This document shows, piece after piece, positions 45,077 to 53,467 of a stretch of 64,000 nt of DNA (position 1 is its first letter; each line of letters opens with the position of its first letter). Position numbers and translations under genes: made by a program. Below the pieces are notes generated by a model, which worked only from the letters and a program-made list of their open reading frames with translations, made no database searches and was not told the DNA's origin. This DNA comes from Alphaproteobacteria bacterium (GTDB lineage: Bacteria > Pseudomonadota > Alphaproteobacteria > Rhizobiales > Rhizobiaceae), in the NCBI GenBank assembly GCA_024742485.1, contig JANSYK010000001.1, positions 2,578,761 to 2,642,760 of the forward strand, read 5' to 3'.

Positions 45077-45111
45077 ATTTCACGTTTCTGACAAGAGGTG
45101 AAACGATCTAG
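45077..45111 (+). repeat. dispersed intergenic repeat, copy G (right end only)
   Basis: Only the right third (CGTTTCTGACAAGAGGTGAA and ATCTAG) is retained, between the convergent amidohydrolase and VOC-cupin genes. As in copy D, the terminal CTAG contains the stop codon of the minus-strand gene. Confidence 0.7.
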
Positions 45112-46229
45112 TCCGTCGCCACGTCTGTTTCAAAGTCGGAAGGCAGCGTAACTTCCAGCAACTCGCAATCCGGTGAACACTCCCGGTAGGCAACCTTGAA
45201 ATAAGGCGGCAGGACAAATGCATCGCCGGCGACGATCTCATAGGGTTCCTCTCCATCGACAGCCAGCGTCAGGGAACCCTCCTTGACGAAGGTAAAGAGG
45301 ATATCGGTATCGTGGCTGGTCCTCGGCGGCGTGTGGCCACTGATGGGACGCGCGACCTGCACGCCGGCAACACCCTGTGTCGCCGCGCCGATGCCGGTAT
45401 CACGGGCCTCGAACCCGGGAACGCGCCAGGGCTTCCACACGGCCTCGGCCACCTTGTCGAAGACAAAGCGGGTTCCCTGGAACTGACGTTCGGGATCATG
45501 CCGACCGGTCGGCAGGGTCATCTCATGGTCGATCGTGGTGACATGTTCGGCCGGTACGCCGATTTCGATCACCTCCACATTGTCGGACGCCACCAGCACC
45601 CGGTGGCGGATTTCCGGCGGCTGGATCACGCAATCGCCGGCGGTCAGACGGATCGGCGGCCCCTGGTCTTCATAGACGACATCAACCCAGCCCCGATAGC
45701 AGAAGATCAACTGAAATCCGACCGTATGGTAATGCACCATGTCGGGCACAGGACCGCCATCCGGAATGCGGATATGGGATGCAATGATGGAGCCGCCCAG
45801 GCGGTCCGGAATGAGATCGCGATAGCGCATTCCGGCCCTGCCGATGACCCAGCTGTCACTGTCCTTCAAGCGGCGGACCAGAAACGAATGCTGCGTTTCG
45901 GGTTGCACCAGCGGGGGATCGGCATCGATGATCTCAACCCTTGTACCCCCGGGGCTCTCCAGTTCCGTCCGGCCGCCGGCAACCTCTTCCGGCCGTTCAC
46001 ACAACAGTCGCAACGTTGCACCGGCACTCTCCGCATCGCGTTCCAGCCGCACGCAAAGCCCATGGCCCGAAATCACGGCAACAGCCGGATCATCAGCCGG
46101 AAAGATCTTGTCGAGGCGAAATCCAAGTCCCTTCAGGAAGAAGGGAAGGTCCTTGGCCAGATCGCGTGTCGGCAGGTTGATTTCCGCCGCTGCGATATTC
46201 TCGCTCTTGATGTCAGGATTGGCGTTCAT
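45108..46229 (-). CDS. VOC-like plus bicupin protein, putative dioxygenase or isomerase
   Basis: 373 residues. Residues ~15-115 look like one glyoxalase/VOC half (AAAEINLPTRDLAKDLPFFLKGLGFRLD). A first cupin (~160-230) contains HYHTVGFQLIFCYRGWVDVVYEDQGP and IQPPEIRHRVL; a second (~295-360) contains DTDILFTFVKEGSLTLAVDGEE and FVLPPYFKVAYRE, with fewer metal ligands. Bicupins include gentisate- and hydroxyanthranilate-type dioxygenases, but the VOC fusion is unusual. Its location next to the regulator and hydantoinase genes suggests one step of the same catabolic route. Confidence 0.78.
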   Translation of the reverse strand: MNANPDIKSENIAAAEINLPTRDLAKDLPFFLKGLGFRLDKIFPADDPAVAVISGHGLCVRLERDAESAGATLRLLCERPEEVAGGRTELESPGGTRVEIIDADPPLVQPETQHSFLVRRLKDSDSWVIGRAGMRYRDLIPDRLGGSIIASHIRIPDGGPVPDMVHYHTVGFQLIFCYRGWVDVVYEDQGPPIRLTAGDCVIQPPEIRHRVLVASDNVEVIEIGVPAEHVTTIDHEMTLPTGRHDPERQFQGTRFVFDKVAEAVWKPWRVPGFEARDTGIGAATQGVAGVQVARPISGHTPPRTSHDTDILFTFVKEGSLTLAVDGEEPYEIVAGDAFVLPPYFKVAYRECSPDCELLEVTLPSDFETDVATD

Positions 46230-46298
46230 GTTACCCGCACTCCCTCTGCTGTTGTGGTTTCACCCGGCGCGGCTTGCATCGGCCGAAGGTGGACCTGG

Positions 46299-46910
46299 TC
46301 ACTTCGCTGCCGGAAACTTCGCATCGACGGTGATGACGACAAGGATGCGCGCCGGTTCGTCACCGCCCGCGATATAGGCGTGTGCCATCATGCCGTCGAA
46401 ATAGATGCTGTCGCCCTCTTCAAGCAGCAACGGCGCGTAAAAATCCGTATGCAGCACCAGTTTCCCCGAAAGAACATAGAGAAACTCCTCACCCGGATGG
46501 CTGGCCAGGCCGCCGACTTCCGCGACCGATTTCTTTTCGACCACATTGACCGCCGGATGCATTTTCTTGTTTGCCAGATCGGTGCACAGAACGTTCGACA
46601 AATACCGGGCGGTTTCCACCGGAGTGCGGTCGGACTGGCGGGAGATCGAACGGACACCATTTCTGATCGGGCTGGCCAGATCGCCGAAAAAGGCTGTGAT
46701 ATCGACATCCAAAGCCTGGCTCAGAATGTAGAGATTATGGGCGCTGACGGGGGTTTGCTCGTTTTCCACACGCGACAAAGTGGCTTCTGAAACCCCCGTA
46801 CGCTTTGACAATTCACTCAGTGAAAGAGACTTGGCCCGTCGAAACCCCTTCAGCTTGGCGCCGACCTGGAGGTCTTCGTAAACCGGTGTCTTGGTCTGTT
46901 CTTCACTCAT
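46299..46910 (-). CDS. XRE-family regulator with C-terminal cupin
   Basis: 203 residues. The helix-turn-helix (~15-70) reads AKLKGFRRAKSLSLSELSKRTGVSEATLSRVENEQTPVSAHNLYILSQAL; the C-terminal cupin sensor contains LASHPGEEFLYVLSGKLVLHTDFYAPLLLEEGDSIYFDGMMAHAYI. Such regulators bind a metabolite in the cupin and usually act on nearby genes. ATG 46910 overlaps the hyuB end; ATG 46916 is an in-frame alternative. Likely regulator of the hyu/kynU promoters, where two candidate operators are seen. Confidence 0.88.
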   Translation of the reverse strand: MSEEQTKTPVYEDLQVGAKLKGFRRAKSLSLSELSKRTGVSEATLSRVENEQTPVSAHNLYILSQALDVDITAFFGDLASPIRNGVRSISRQSDRTPVETARYLSNVLCTDLANKKMHPAVNVVEKKSVAEVGGLASHPGEEFLYVLSGKLVLHTDFYAPLLLEEGDSIYFDGMMAHAYIAGGDEPARILVVITVDAKFPAAK

Positions 46911-48537
46911 GAGCATCACTCCCAATTGGATCGGGGCCCTGATCGGCTGATGGTTGCGATGGCGGTCCGTATCCGCCACCACCCGGCAATTCCACAATCA
47001 GGCTGTCACCGGCCGGTACGAGATGAATGCCCTTGCCTTCAAGCGTGCGACCGGATCCCAACCGCACACGCCCGGCAGAGCCTGCCGAACCACCGGCCCG
47101 CCCTCGAGCCGGGTGTTGTATCCGATCGAATGTCGCGGCCGAAACGGTGAACGGTACCGATTCCCGATTGGCGATTTCGATCACCTGGCCATCGCCGCCG
47201 CGCCACTGCCCCTGGCCACCGGAACCGCGCAGCAGGGATTTGCGCCGAAACCAGAGCGGTGACTGGTTCTCCGTTATTTCAAGGGGAATCGAACCAACGC
47301 CGCTCGGGAAGGCCATGGCGGACAATCCATCCTTGCCGGGTCGTCCGCCGACGCCGCCGATCCCGACATTCATGACATTGAAGCGCGTCGTTCCGGCAAG
47401 ACTGTCCAGCGGCGCCCGGCCATGGGCCGATGCCAGGGCGAGAACCCATATGCTGCCTGCGCTTTCGGCCTGGACCCGGTCGGGCAGGGCCTGCGCCAGA
47501 CAGCCGAAAACCGCATCCGGCAACATCTGGCCGATCACGTGCCGCGCCGTTACCGGGCTCGGTGGCAGCGGGTCGACACAGGTGCCCGGTTCGCTGATCA
47601 GTTCGAAGCAGTCCAGTGAACCCGCATTGTTGGGCACATGCGGAGCAATGATGGCTTTAAGCCCGAACACGACATAGGCGTGGCTGTAGGTCCGCGGCGA
47701 GTTGATCCCGTAGTTGGAGCTTGGTGAACTGCCGGAAAAATCGATCGTGACGCGATCGCCATCGATCGTCAGCCGGGTTCTGATGGTGATGGGTGCCTCG
47801 TAGCCGTCAAGCGGCAGGTCATAGTCGAAACAACCATCCGGCACGTCCCGGATTGCCTTTCGCGTCGCAGCCTGTGATGTCTGCAGGATATGATCAGCCA
47901 ATGGCTGCAAGGACTGCAACCCGAACTCGCCCATCATGTCGATCAGGCGATTGACACCGGTATCATTGGCGCTGATCAGCGACATCAGATCACCACGCAC
48001 TTCCACCGGATTGCGCGAATTGGCGACAATGATCGACAGAAGGTCTTCGTTGAGCACACCGGCCCGCCGCAGGAACATGTGCGGGATCCATGTGCCCTCC
48101 TCGAACACCGAATTGGCATCAGCCGAAAATCCAAGCCCGCCGACATCGATGACATGGCAGGTCGAGGCGAACAGTCCAACGGCGCGATCGCCGCTGAAGG
48201 CAGGTGTCACCACGACAAAATCAAATAGGTGACCCGTTCCCATCCATGGATCGTTGGTCACCAGAACATCGCCCGGTGAAAGGCTTTCGACCGGGAACCG
48301 ATCGAGAAAATGCGCGACGGCATTGGCCATCGTATTGACATGTCCCGGTGTTCCGGTCACCGCCTGGGCCAGCATCTTGCCGCTCAGATCGTAGACGCCG
48401 GCCGACAGATCACCGGCCTCCCGCGCAACTGAGCCGAACGCTGTGCGCAGCAGCGATTGTGCCTGTTCCTCAACGACCGAAATCAGCCGGTTCCACATCA
48501 CCTGGGTCTGAATCTCCGCCAGCGCCCCGACACTCAT
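46903..48537 (-). CDS. hyuB: hydantoinase B/oxoprolinase-type beta subunit
   Basis: 544 residues, HyuB family: the beta component of ATP-dependent N-methylhydantoinase, 5-oxoprolinase and acetone/acetophenone carboxylases. Family blocks: IQTQVMWNRLISVVEEQAQ, GDVLVTNDPWMGTGHLFDFVVVTP, VNAND-like segments, IDFSGSSPSSNYGINSPRTYSHAYV, and GGGGYGPPS near the end. It acts with the HyuA ATPase subunit, overlapping that gene by four bases upstream. GGAGG lies eight bases before ATG 48537. The exact substrate (hydantoin, oxoproline or ketone) is not decided by sequence. Confidence 0.92.
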   Translation of the reverse strand: MSVGALAEIQTQVMWNRLISVVEEQAQSLLRTAFGSVAREAGDLSAGVYDLSGKMLAQAVTGTPGHVNTMANAVAHFLDRFPVESLSPGDVLVTNDPWMGTGHLFDFVVVTPAFSGDRAVGLFASTCHVIDVGGLGFSADANSVFEEGTWIPHMFLRRAGVLNEDLLSIIVANSRNPVEVRGDLMSLISANDTGVNRLIDMMGEFGLQSLQPLADHILQTSQAATRKAIRDVPDGCFDYDLPLDGYEAPITIRTRLTIDGDRVTIDFSGSSPSSNYGINSPRTYSHAYVVFGLKAIIAPHVPNNAGSLDCFELISEPGTCVDPLPPSPVTARHVIGQMLPDAVFGCLAQALPDRVQAESAGSIWVLALASAHGRAPLDSLAGTTRFNVMNVGIGGVGGRPGKDGLSAMAFPSGVGSIPLEITENQSPLWFRRKSLLRGSGGQGQWRGGDGQVIEIANRESVPFTVSAATFDRIQHPARGRAGGSAGSAGRVRLGSGRTLEGKGIHLVPAGDSLIVELPGGGGYGPPSQPSADQGPDPIGSDAHE

Positions 48538-50654
48538 TGCAGGGCCTCCTTTCGCTCCAGCACGATGGATCCGTGCTGGTCGATAAAGGCCTCGAAGGCC
48601 GAGGTCACAATGGTGGATGTCTCATGTTCCGCAATAATGGCCGGACCGATGATTCTCTGCGCTCCTCCAAGGTCGAATCGCCAGAAGATCTCGGTATCCA
48701 GCACTTTGCCCGCGGGGCCGTCAAACAACAGCCTGCTGCCGCGTGGCGCAGCGCCAACCTGCGTCGTGATACCATCATCCGCCAGGGTATACGCCGTGTC
48801 TGGCACAGGGTCATTTCCATCGATGGAACATTCGACGGTCACCGACCAGGTGACGATCTCGGAGGCAACGTCGCTCATGGTCAATCCGTAGACCGCATTG
48901 TAGATGGCCGCAAAGGCCGCATGAATTGCCTCTCCATCTTCTTCTTTCAACGTGCCTGCCGGCAATTCGACTTGAATTTCGTGTCCCTGCCCGACATAGC
49001 GGATGTCGACAATGCGCGTGGTTTTCAACACTGCGCCCATAGCCGCCGGTGCGACAATTGCCATCGCTTCGGCTTCCATCTCACCAAGCATCCGGTTGGC
49101 AGCGGCCGCATCGAACTGCGCGAGAGACATCGACCGGCTGCGAGTGACTTCGTAAGCAATCGGCGCCTTGAGGAACCCGATCGCCGAGCCGACACCGGCA
49201 CCACTTGGCACAATCATCCGTTCGACACCCAGCTTTTCGGCAAGACGGCACAGATGCAGCGGCGCACCGCCTCCAAAGGCGATCATCGTGCAGCGCGAAA
49301 CATCCTTGCCTCTCTCGATCGCATGGACACGAGCGGCATTGGCCATGTTTTCCTCGACAATTTCATTGATGCCCACCGCCGGCCAGTGGCCATCCAGACC
49401 CAGGGGAGCGCCGATTTGGGATGCCAGCGCATCGCGGGCCGACTGCCCGTCGAGCGATATTTTTCCACCAGCAAAGGTCGCCGGGTCAATCTTGCCGAGC
49501 GCCAGATTGGCGTCGGTCACCGTGGCGTGACGCCCACCTGCCCCATAACAGACCGGACCGGGCTCAGAGCCAGCACTGTCCGGCCCCACAGTGATGCGAT
49601 TGAGACCGTCGATACGGGCGATTGATCCGCCACCGGCACCGATTTCGACCATTTCGATAACCGGAATGCGAACTGGCCATCCGGACCCCTTCGTATCGCG
49701 GTAGGCCCGGGCAATCTCGAAGTGCCGTGCCCGTTCGGGCACACCATTGCTGATCAGGCAAATCTTCGCGGTGGTGCCACCCATGTCGAAGGACATGACG
49801 TCGGAAAGCCCACTCTGCGTCGCGATATGTGCCGCAAGAATGGCGCCGCCGGCTGGGCCGGATTCCACAAGGCGGATGGGATAGCGTGAAGCACTGTCCA
49901 ATGTGGTCAGCCCGCCACCCGACATCATCAGGAACAACGGTGCGGTCATTCCCTTTTCGGCCAGCGCCTCCCGCAACCGGGCCAGATAGCCGGAGATCAG
50001 CGGTCGCACACAGGCATTCGCCGCGGTGGTGGAAAATCGCTCATATTCACGAATCTGCGGGCAGACCTCATGCGACATGCAGATCGTCACGTGATCGTCC
50101 AGCAATTCGCGAAGGGCCTGCGCGATGTGTTGTTCATGCGCCGGATGCGCATAGGCGTGCAACAGGCCGATCGCAACGGCTTCAACGTTCTCATCCATGA
50201 GCCGTCGTGCGATCTCGGTAATGTCACCATCGTTCACCGCCGCCAGTACCGAACCGTCCGACGCCAGCCGCTCCTCGACGCCGAATCGCAATTTTCGTGG
50301 CACGATGGCGGGCGGCATATCGATCATCAGATCATAATGGTCGAACCGTTTTTCATAGCCGAATTCCAGAACATCCTCGAACCCGTTAGTGGTCACAAAC
50401 GCCGTTTTGGCGCCCTTTCTCTCGATCAGCGCGTTGGTTGCCAATGTTGTGCCGTGAACAAAAAGGTCGATCTGAGCCGGTAAAATACCGGTTTCTGCCA
50501 ACAGCAGATCGACACCCTGCAGCAACCCCTGTTCCGGACGTTGAGCATCGGTCAATGTCTTGTTGCTGTGCCGCTCGGAGCCGATTTCAAGCACGATATC
50601 GGTGAACGTGCCCCCGATATCAACCGCCAGCCTTACGGTGCGGTCATCCTTCAT
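48534..50654 (-). CDS. hyuA: hydantoinase A/oxoprolinase-type alpha subunit
   Basis: 706 residues, HyuA family with an actin-like ATPase fold: RLAVDIGGTFTDIVLE (phosphate 1), DLFVHGTTLATNALIERKGAKTAFVTT, LMMSGGGLTTLDSA, SGPAGGAILAAHI, DVMSFDMGGTTAKICLI and AFGGGAPLHLCRLAEKLG. It phosphorylates or activates the amide or ketone substrate for the reaction completed with HyuB. First gene of the hyuA-hyuB-regulator set, divergent from the kynureninase-like gene across a 244-bp regulatory region. Confidence 0.92.
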   Translation of the reverse strand: MKDDRTVRLAVDIGGTFTDIVLEIGSERHSNKTLTDAQRPEQGLLQGVDLLLAETGILPAQIDLFVHGTTLATNALIERKGAKTAFVTTNGFEDVLEFGYEKRFDHYDLMIDMPPAIVPRKLRFGVEERLASDGSVLAAVNDGDITEIARRLMDENVEAVAIGLLHAYAHPAHEQHIAQALRELLDDHVTICMSHEVCPQIREYERFSTTAANACVRPLISGYLARLREALAEKGMTAPLFLMMSGGGLTTLDSASRYPIRLVESGPAGGAILAAHIATQSGLSDVMSFDMGGTTAKICLISNGVPERARHFEIARAYRDTKGSGWPVRIPVIEMVEIGAGGGSIARIDGLNRITVGPDSAGSEPGPVCYGAGGRHATVTDANLALGKIDPATFAGGKISLDGQSARDALASQIGAPLGLDGHWPAVGINEIVEENMANAARVHAIERGKDVSRCTMIAFGGGAPLHLCRLAEKLGVERMIVPSGAGVGSAIGFLKAPIAYEVTRSRSMSLAQFDAAAANRMLGEMEAEAMAIVAPAAMGAVLKTTRIVDIRYVGQGHEIQVELPAGTLKEEDGEAIHAAFAAIYNAVYGLTMSDVASEIVTWSVTVECSIDGNDPVPDTAYTLADDGITTQVGAAPRGSRLLFDGPAGKVLDTEIFWRFDLGGAQRIIGPAIIAEHETSTIVTSAFEAFIDQHGSIVLERKEALQ

Positions 50655-50722
50655 GTCTGCCCAAGCCTTGGCCGACGGTGCCGCTTGACCATATGGACCA
50701 AATCCCCTTTTTCACCACAGAT

Positions 50723-50746
50723 TTTGCATATATGAAATTTTTTTGC
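50723..50746. promoter_or_regulatory. candidate operator site 1, hyuA side
   Basis: TTTGCATATATGAAA (50723-50737) is near-palindromic around CATATATG and runs into TTTTTTTGC. The block ATATGAAA-x-TTTTT-GC recurs at 50861-50876, close to the kynureninase-like gene. Two copies in one divergent promoter region suggest sites for the XRE-cupin regulator. Confidence 0.5.
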
Positions 50747-50854
50747 AACACGACTGAAAGGGGCCAGCTTGGCGATGAATTCGCTGAATTCCGCCATCAC
50801 CCGACACAAGACTTCAATCTGCACAGCGGTGCGGATCGGTATGTTGACAGAATA

Positions 50855-50868
50855 TTTCAAATATGAAA
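50855..50868. promoter_or_regulatory. candidate operator site 2, kynureninase side
   Basis: TTTCA (50855-50859) and TGAAA (50864-50868) are perfect inverted arms around four bases, continuing into CTTTTTGC as in site 1. A TTGACA hexamer at 50844-50849 could be a -35 box, so a bound regulator would block transcription towards the kynureninase-like gene. Confidence 0.5.
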
Positions 50869-50898
50869 CTTTTTGCTCTCGGACGGAGGCCGAAGGCG

Positions 50899-52140
50899 AT
50901 GTTGGACAATGCTGACCTTGCGAAGCAGGCGCGGGCACTGGATGCCAGCGATCCGATTGCATCGGTGTGCGATCAGTTTGAACGACCAGAGGGCTGGGTG
51001 TTCTTCGACCCGAATTCGATCGGTCCGACACCGAAAACCGCCGGCGCGGCTGCAGCCAATCTGGTCGACGAATGGGCCACTTTGCGTCGTCGAGGCTGGG
51101 CGGAACGGGATTGGATCCACATGCCGGCGAGACTGGGCGACCTGATCGCGCCGATGATCGGCGCAGGCCCCGGAGAGGTCCTGGTCTGCGACAACACGAC
51201 CGTCAATCTTTACAAGGCCATCGGACACGCGCTGGAGATCAACCATGATCGCTCGGTACTGCTCACGCAGGCGGACAATTTCCCGACAGATCTTCATGTG
51301 TTGCAGGGTTTTGTGCATTCATCCGACAGGTCACTGACAATCCGTTATGTGGAAACGGAAGACGATGCGATCGCCGCGCTGGACGACACCGTCGCGCTCA
51401 CCTCGTTCAGCCATGTCGAGTACAAATCCGGTGCCCGCTGGGACATGGAGCGGATCGGAAAAGCGGCGCGGAGCGCCGGTGCTCTCGCCCTTTGGGATGT
51501 CTCGCACGCGGCCGGTGCCGTTCCGGTCGACGCCCGTGGCAGCGGTGCCGATTACATTGTCGGGTGCGGCTACAAATATCTGAGCATGGGGCCGGGTGGA
51601 CCGGCTTTCATCTATGTGCGCCCGGATCTGGTGAACCGAGCCTGGCCACCGATTTGCGGATGGATGGGACACGCCGATACTTTTTCTCTTCCAAAGACCT
51701 ATGTTCCCCGTGACGGCATCGTCCGCTTCCTGGCTGGAACACCCATGGTCGGTGCCAATTCCCTCGCACAATGTGCAGCCGAGATATTCAATCGCTATGG
51801 ACCGGATGATCTCTGGGCGCGTCATCAATCGCTCAGCGAATTCTTTATACTGGCGGTCGAAACTCTATGCGGCCCTCTTGGTGTGGAGGTCACGTCGCCG
51901 CGCGACTATCAGCGTCGCGGCGGTCATGTCAGCATCAAGGCACCCGGCTCCGGCCGCGTGGTTCAGGCCCTGATTGACGCGAAAGTCGTATCCTCTTTTC
52001 GCAAACCTGATTCGATCCGCTTCGGGATCAGTCCACTGGCCCTGACGCATGTCGATATCTGCGATTCCGTCACCAGATTGCGGGACATTCTTGAGAAGCA
52101 GACCTGGAAGGACCCCAAATACGCAAATGTTTCAGTTTGA
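50899..52140 (+). CDS. kynureninase-like PLP enzyme (aminotransferase class V fold)
   Basis: 413 residues from ATG 50899. The fold-type I PLP lysine is in VGCGYKYLSMGPGGPAFIYV, characteristic of kynureninases; the N-terminal FFDPNSIGPTPKTAG corresponds to the kynureninase LDGNSLG region, and WDVSHAAGAVPVD carries the Asp that contacts the pyridine nitrogen. Kynureninase cleaves kynurenine to anthranilate and alanine; a related side-chain cleavage is possible. ATG 50863 is in frame but lies inside the candidate operator and before any likely transcript start. It heads a probable operon with the ABC importer. Confidence 0.85.
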   Translation: MLDNADLAKQARALDASDPIASVCDQFERPEGWVFFDPNSIGPTPKTAGAAAANLVDEWATLRRRGWAERDWIHMPARLGDLIAPMIGAGPGEVLVCDNTTVNLYKAIGHALEINHDRSVLLTQADNFPTDLHVLQGFVHSSDRSLTIRYVETEDDAIAALDDTVALTSFSHVEYKSGARWDMERIGKAARSAGALALWDVSHAAGAVPVDARGSGADYIVGCGYKYLSMGPGGPAFIYVRPDLVNRAWPPICGWMGHADTFSLPKTYVPRDGIVRFLAGTPMVGANSLAQCAAEIFNRYGPDDLWARHQSLSEFFILAVETLCGPLGVEVTSPRDYQRRGGHVSIKAPGSGRVVQALIDAKVVSSFRKPDSIRFGISPLALTHVDICDSVTRLRDILEKQTWKDPKYANVSV

Positions 52141-52208
52141 CTCGGCCGGTCGACCGGGCAAACATCAACACAAAGCCGGGACAAGCCCGGCAAAAGAGGG
52201 AGTAGACA

Positions 52209-53417
52209 ATGAAAAAGCAAATTCTCATGGCCGCCGTAGCGGCACTGATGGCGGCGCAACCGGTCTCCGGCTGGGCTGACGACGTCAAGGTCGGTGCATT
52301 GATGGGCATCACCGGTCCCCTGGCCAATTTCATTCCACCCATTCTCAACGCCGCCAAATTGGCTGAAGCGGATGTCAATGCAGGTGGTGGCATTTTGGGT
52401 GGCAACAATTTCGTTCTCGTAGTCGCTGATGGACAGGCTGCTGCCCAGCCATCTGTCGATGCAGCTTCCAAACTGGTCAATCTTGAAAATGTCGCCGCGG
52501 TCATGGGTGGTCTTTCGTCGGGCGCGACAATTGCCGCTGCCAATGCGGTGACGATCCCCAACAAGGTCCTGCAGGTCTCTCCAACCGCAACCTCGCCGGC
52601 CCTGACGGACATTGAGGACGACGATCACGTCTACCGGATTGTCCCGAGCGACAACTACCAGGGGGAAGTGCTGGCCAATATCGTGTTGGACGAAGGGCTC
52701 AACAAGGTCGCCGTGGCCTATGTGAACAACGACTATGGCGTCGGCATCGCCAACACATTCAAGACAGCGTTTGAAGCAAAGGGCGGAACCATTACGGCCT
52801 TTGAGAAACATGAAGACAAGAAGAACTCCTATCGCGGTGAACTCGCGACACTGGCATCCAGCGGTGCGGATGCGCTGGTCGTGATCGCCTATGCGGCCGG
52901 TAGCGGCGCGAAGATTGTCAAGCAGTCGCTGGAGAACGGTTTCTTCGACCGTTTTGTCGGAACGGATGGTCTGCGCGACGATATTCTCATCGAACAGGTC
53001 GGCGCCGATGCCCTGGCGACATCGTTTTTCTCGTCGCCGACCTCTCCGGCAGAAAATGCCTTGTCGGCCGCACTGCGCAAGCGTTTTGATGAAACCTATG
53101 GTGAAGGCTCGGACAAGCCCTTTGTCGATCAGACCTATGACGCCACCATGTTGATCGCACTGGCGATCGAGAAAGCCGGGTCGACCGACCGCGCGGCGGT
53201 CAAGAATGCCCTGCGCGAGGTCGCCAATGCACCCGGCGAAGTCGTCGGACCGGGCGAATGGGCCAAGGCCGTCAAACTCATCGCCGAAGGCAAGGACATC
53301 AATTACGAAGGTGCCTCCGGCGGCCACGAATTCGATGAAAACGGCGATGTTGCCGGCTTCATCGGAAAATTTGTCGTCGATGGCGATTCCTACAAGCAGA
53401 TAGCCATTTTCGAATGA
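52209..53417 (+). CDS. branched-chain-amino-acid-type ABC substrate-binding protein
   Basis: 402 residues, LivJ/Peripla_BP_6 family, with signal peptide MKKQILMAAVAALMAAQPVSGWA. Features: VGALMGITGPLANFIPPILNAAKLAEADVNAGGGILGG, VAAVMGGLSSGATIAAANAV, ASGADALV-type ligand region (TLASSGADALVVIAY). Periplasmic receptor of the import system encoded downstream; members bind amino acids, urea, amides or aromatic acids. AAAGAGGGAG precedes the ATG. Its adjacency to hyu and kynureninase-like genes suggests it captures the substrate degraded by them. Confidence 0.92.
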   Translation: MKKQILMAAVAALMAAQPVSGWADDVKVGALMGITGPLANFIPPILNAAKLAEADVNAGGGILGGNNFVLVVADGQAAAQPSVDAASKLVNLENVAAVMGGLSSGATIAAANAVTIPNKVLQVSPTATSPALTDIEDDDHVYRIVPSDNYQGEVLANIVLDEGLNKVAVAYVNNDYGVGIANTFKTAFEAKGGTITAFEKHEDKKNSYRGELATLASSGADALVVIAYAAGSGAKIVKQSLENGFFDRFVGTDGLRDDILIEQVGADALATSFFSSPTSPAENALSAALRKRFDETYGEGSDKPFVDQTYDATMLIALAIEKAGSTDRAAVKNALREVANAPGEVVGPGEWAKAVKLIAEGKDINYEGASGGHEFDENGDVAGFIGKFVVDGDSYKQIAIFE

Positions 53418-53430
53418 TCGAGTGTCCGGC

Positions 53431-53455
53431 CGCCGGCGCTGACATTGCGCCGGCG
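53431..53455 (+). terminator. GC-rich hairpin between binding-protein and ATPase genes
   Basis: CGCCGGCGC and GCGCCGGCG form a perfect 9-bp stem with a 7-base loop, just after the binding-protein stop. There is no U-tract. Such hairpins often protect the 3' end of binding-protein mRNA so that the receptor is made in excess over the membrane parts. Confidence 0.5.
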
Positions 53456-53467
53456 ACCGGTTGAGCC

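Noticed and set aside
45312..46790. 492-codon plus-strand frame across the VOC-cupin and XRE genes
   Set aside because: It runs through two well-supported minus-strand genes and resembles no family.
48348..49625. 425-codon plus-strand frame opposite hyuA/hyuB
   Set aside because: Antisense shadow; both Hyu subunits have complete family motifs on the other strand.
51963..53327. 454-codon minus-strand frame opposite the binding-protein gene
   Set aside because: The plus-strand binding protein has a signal peptide and family motifs; the antisense frame has none.
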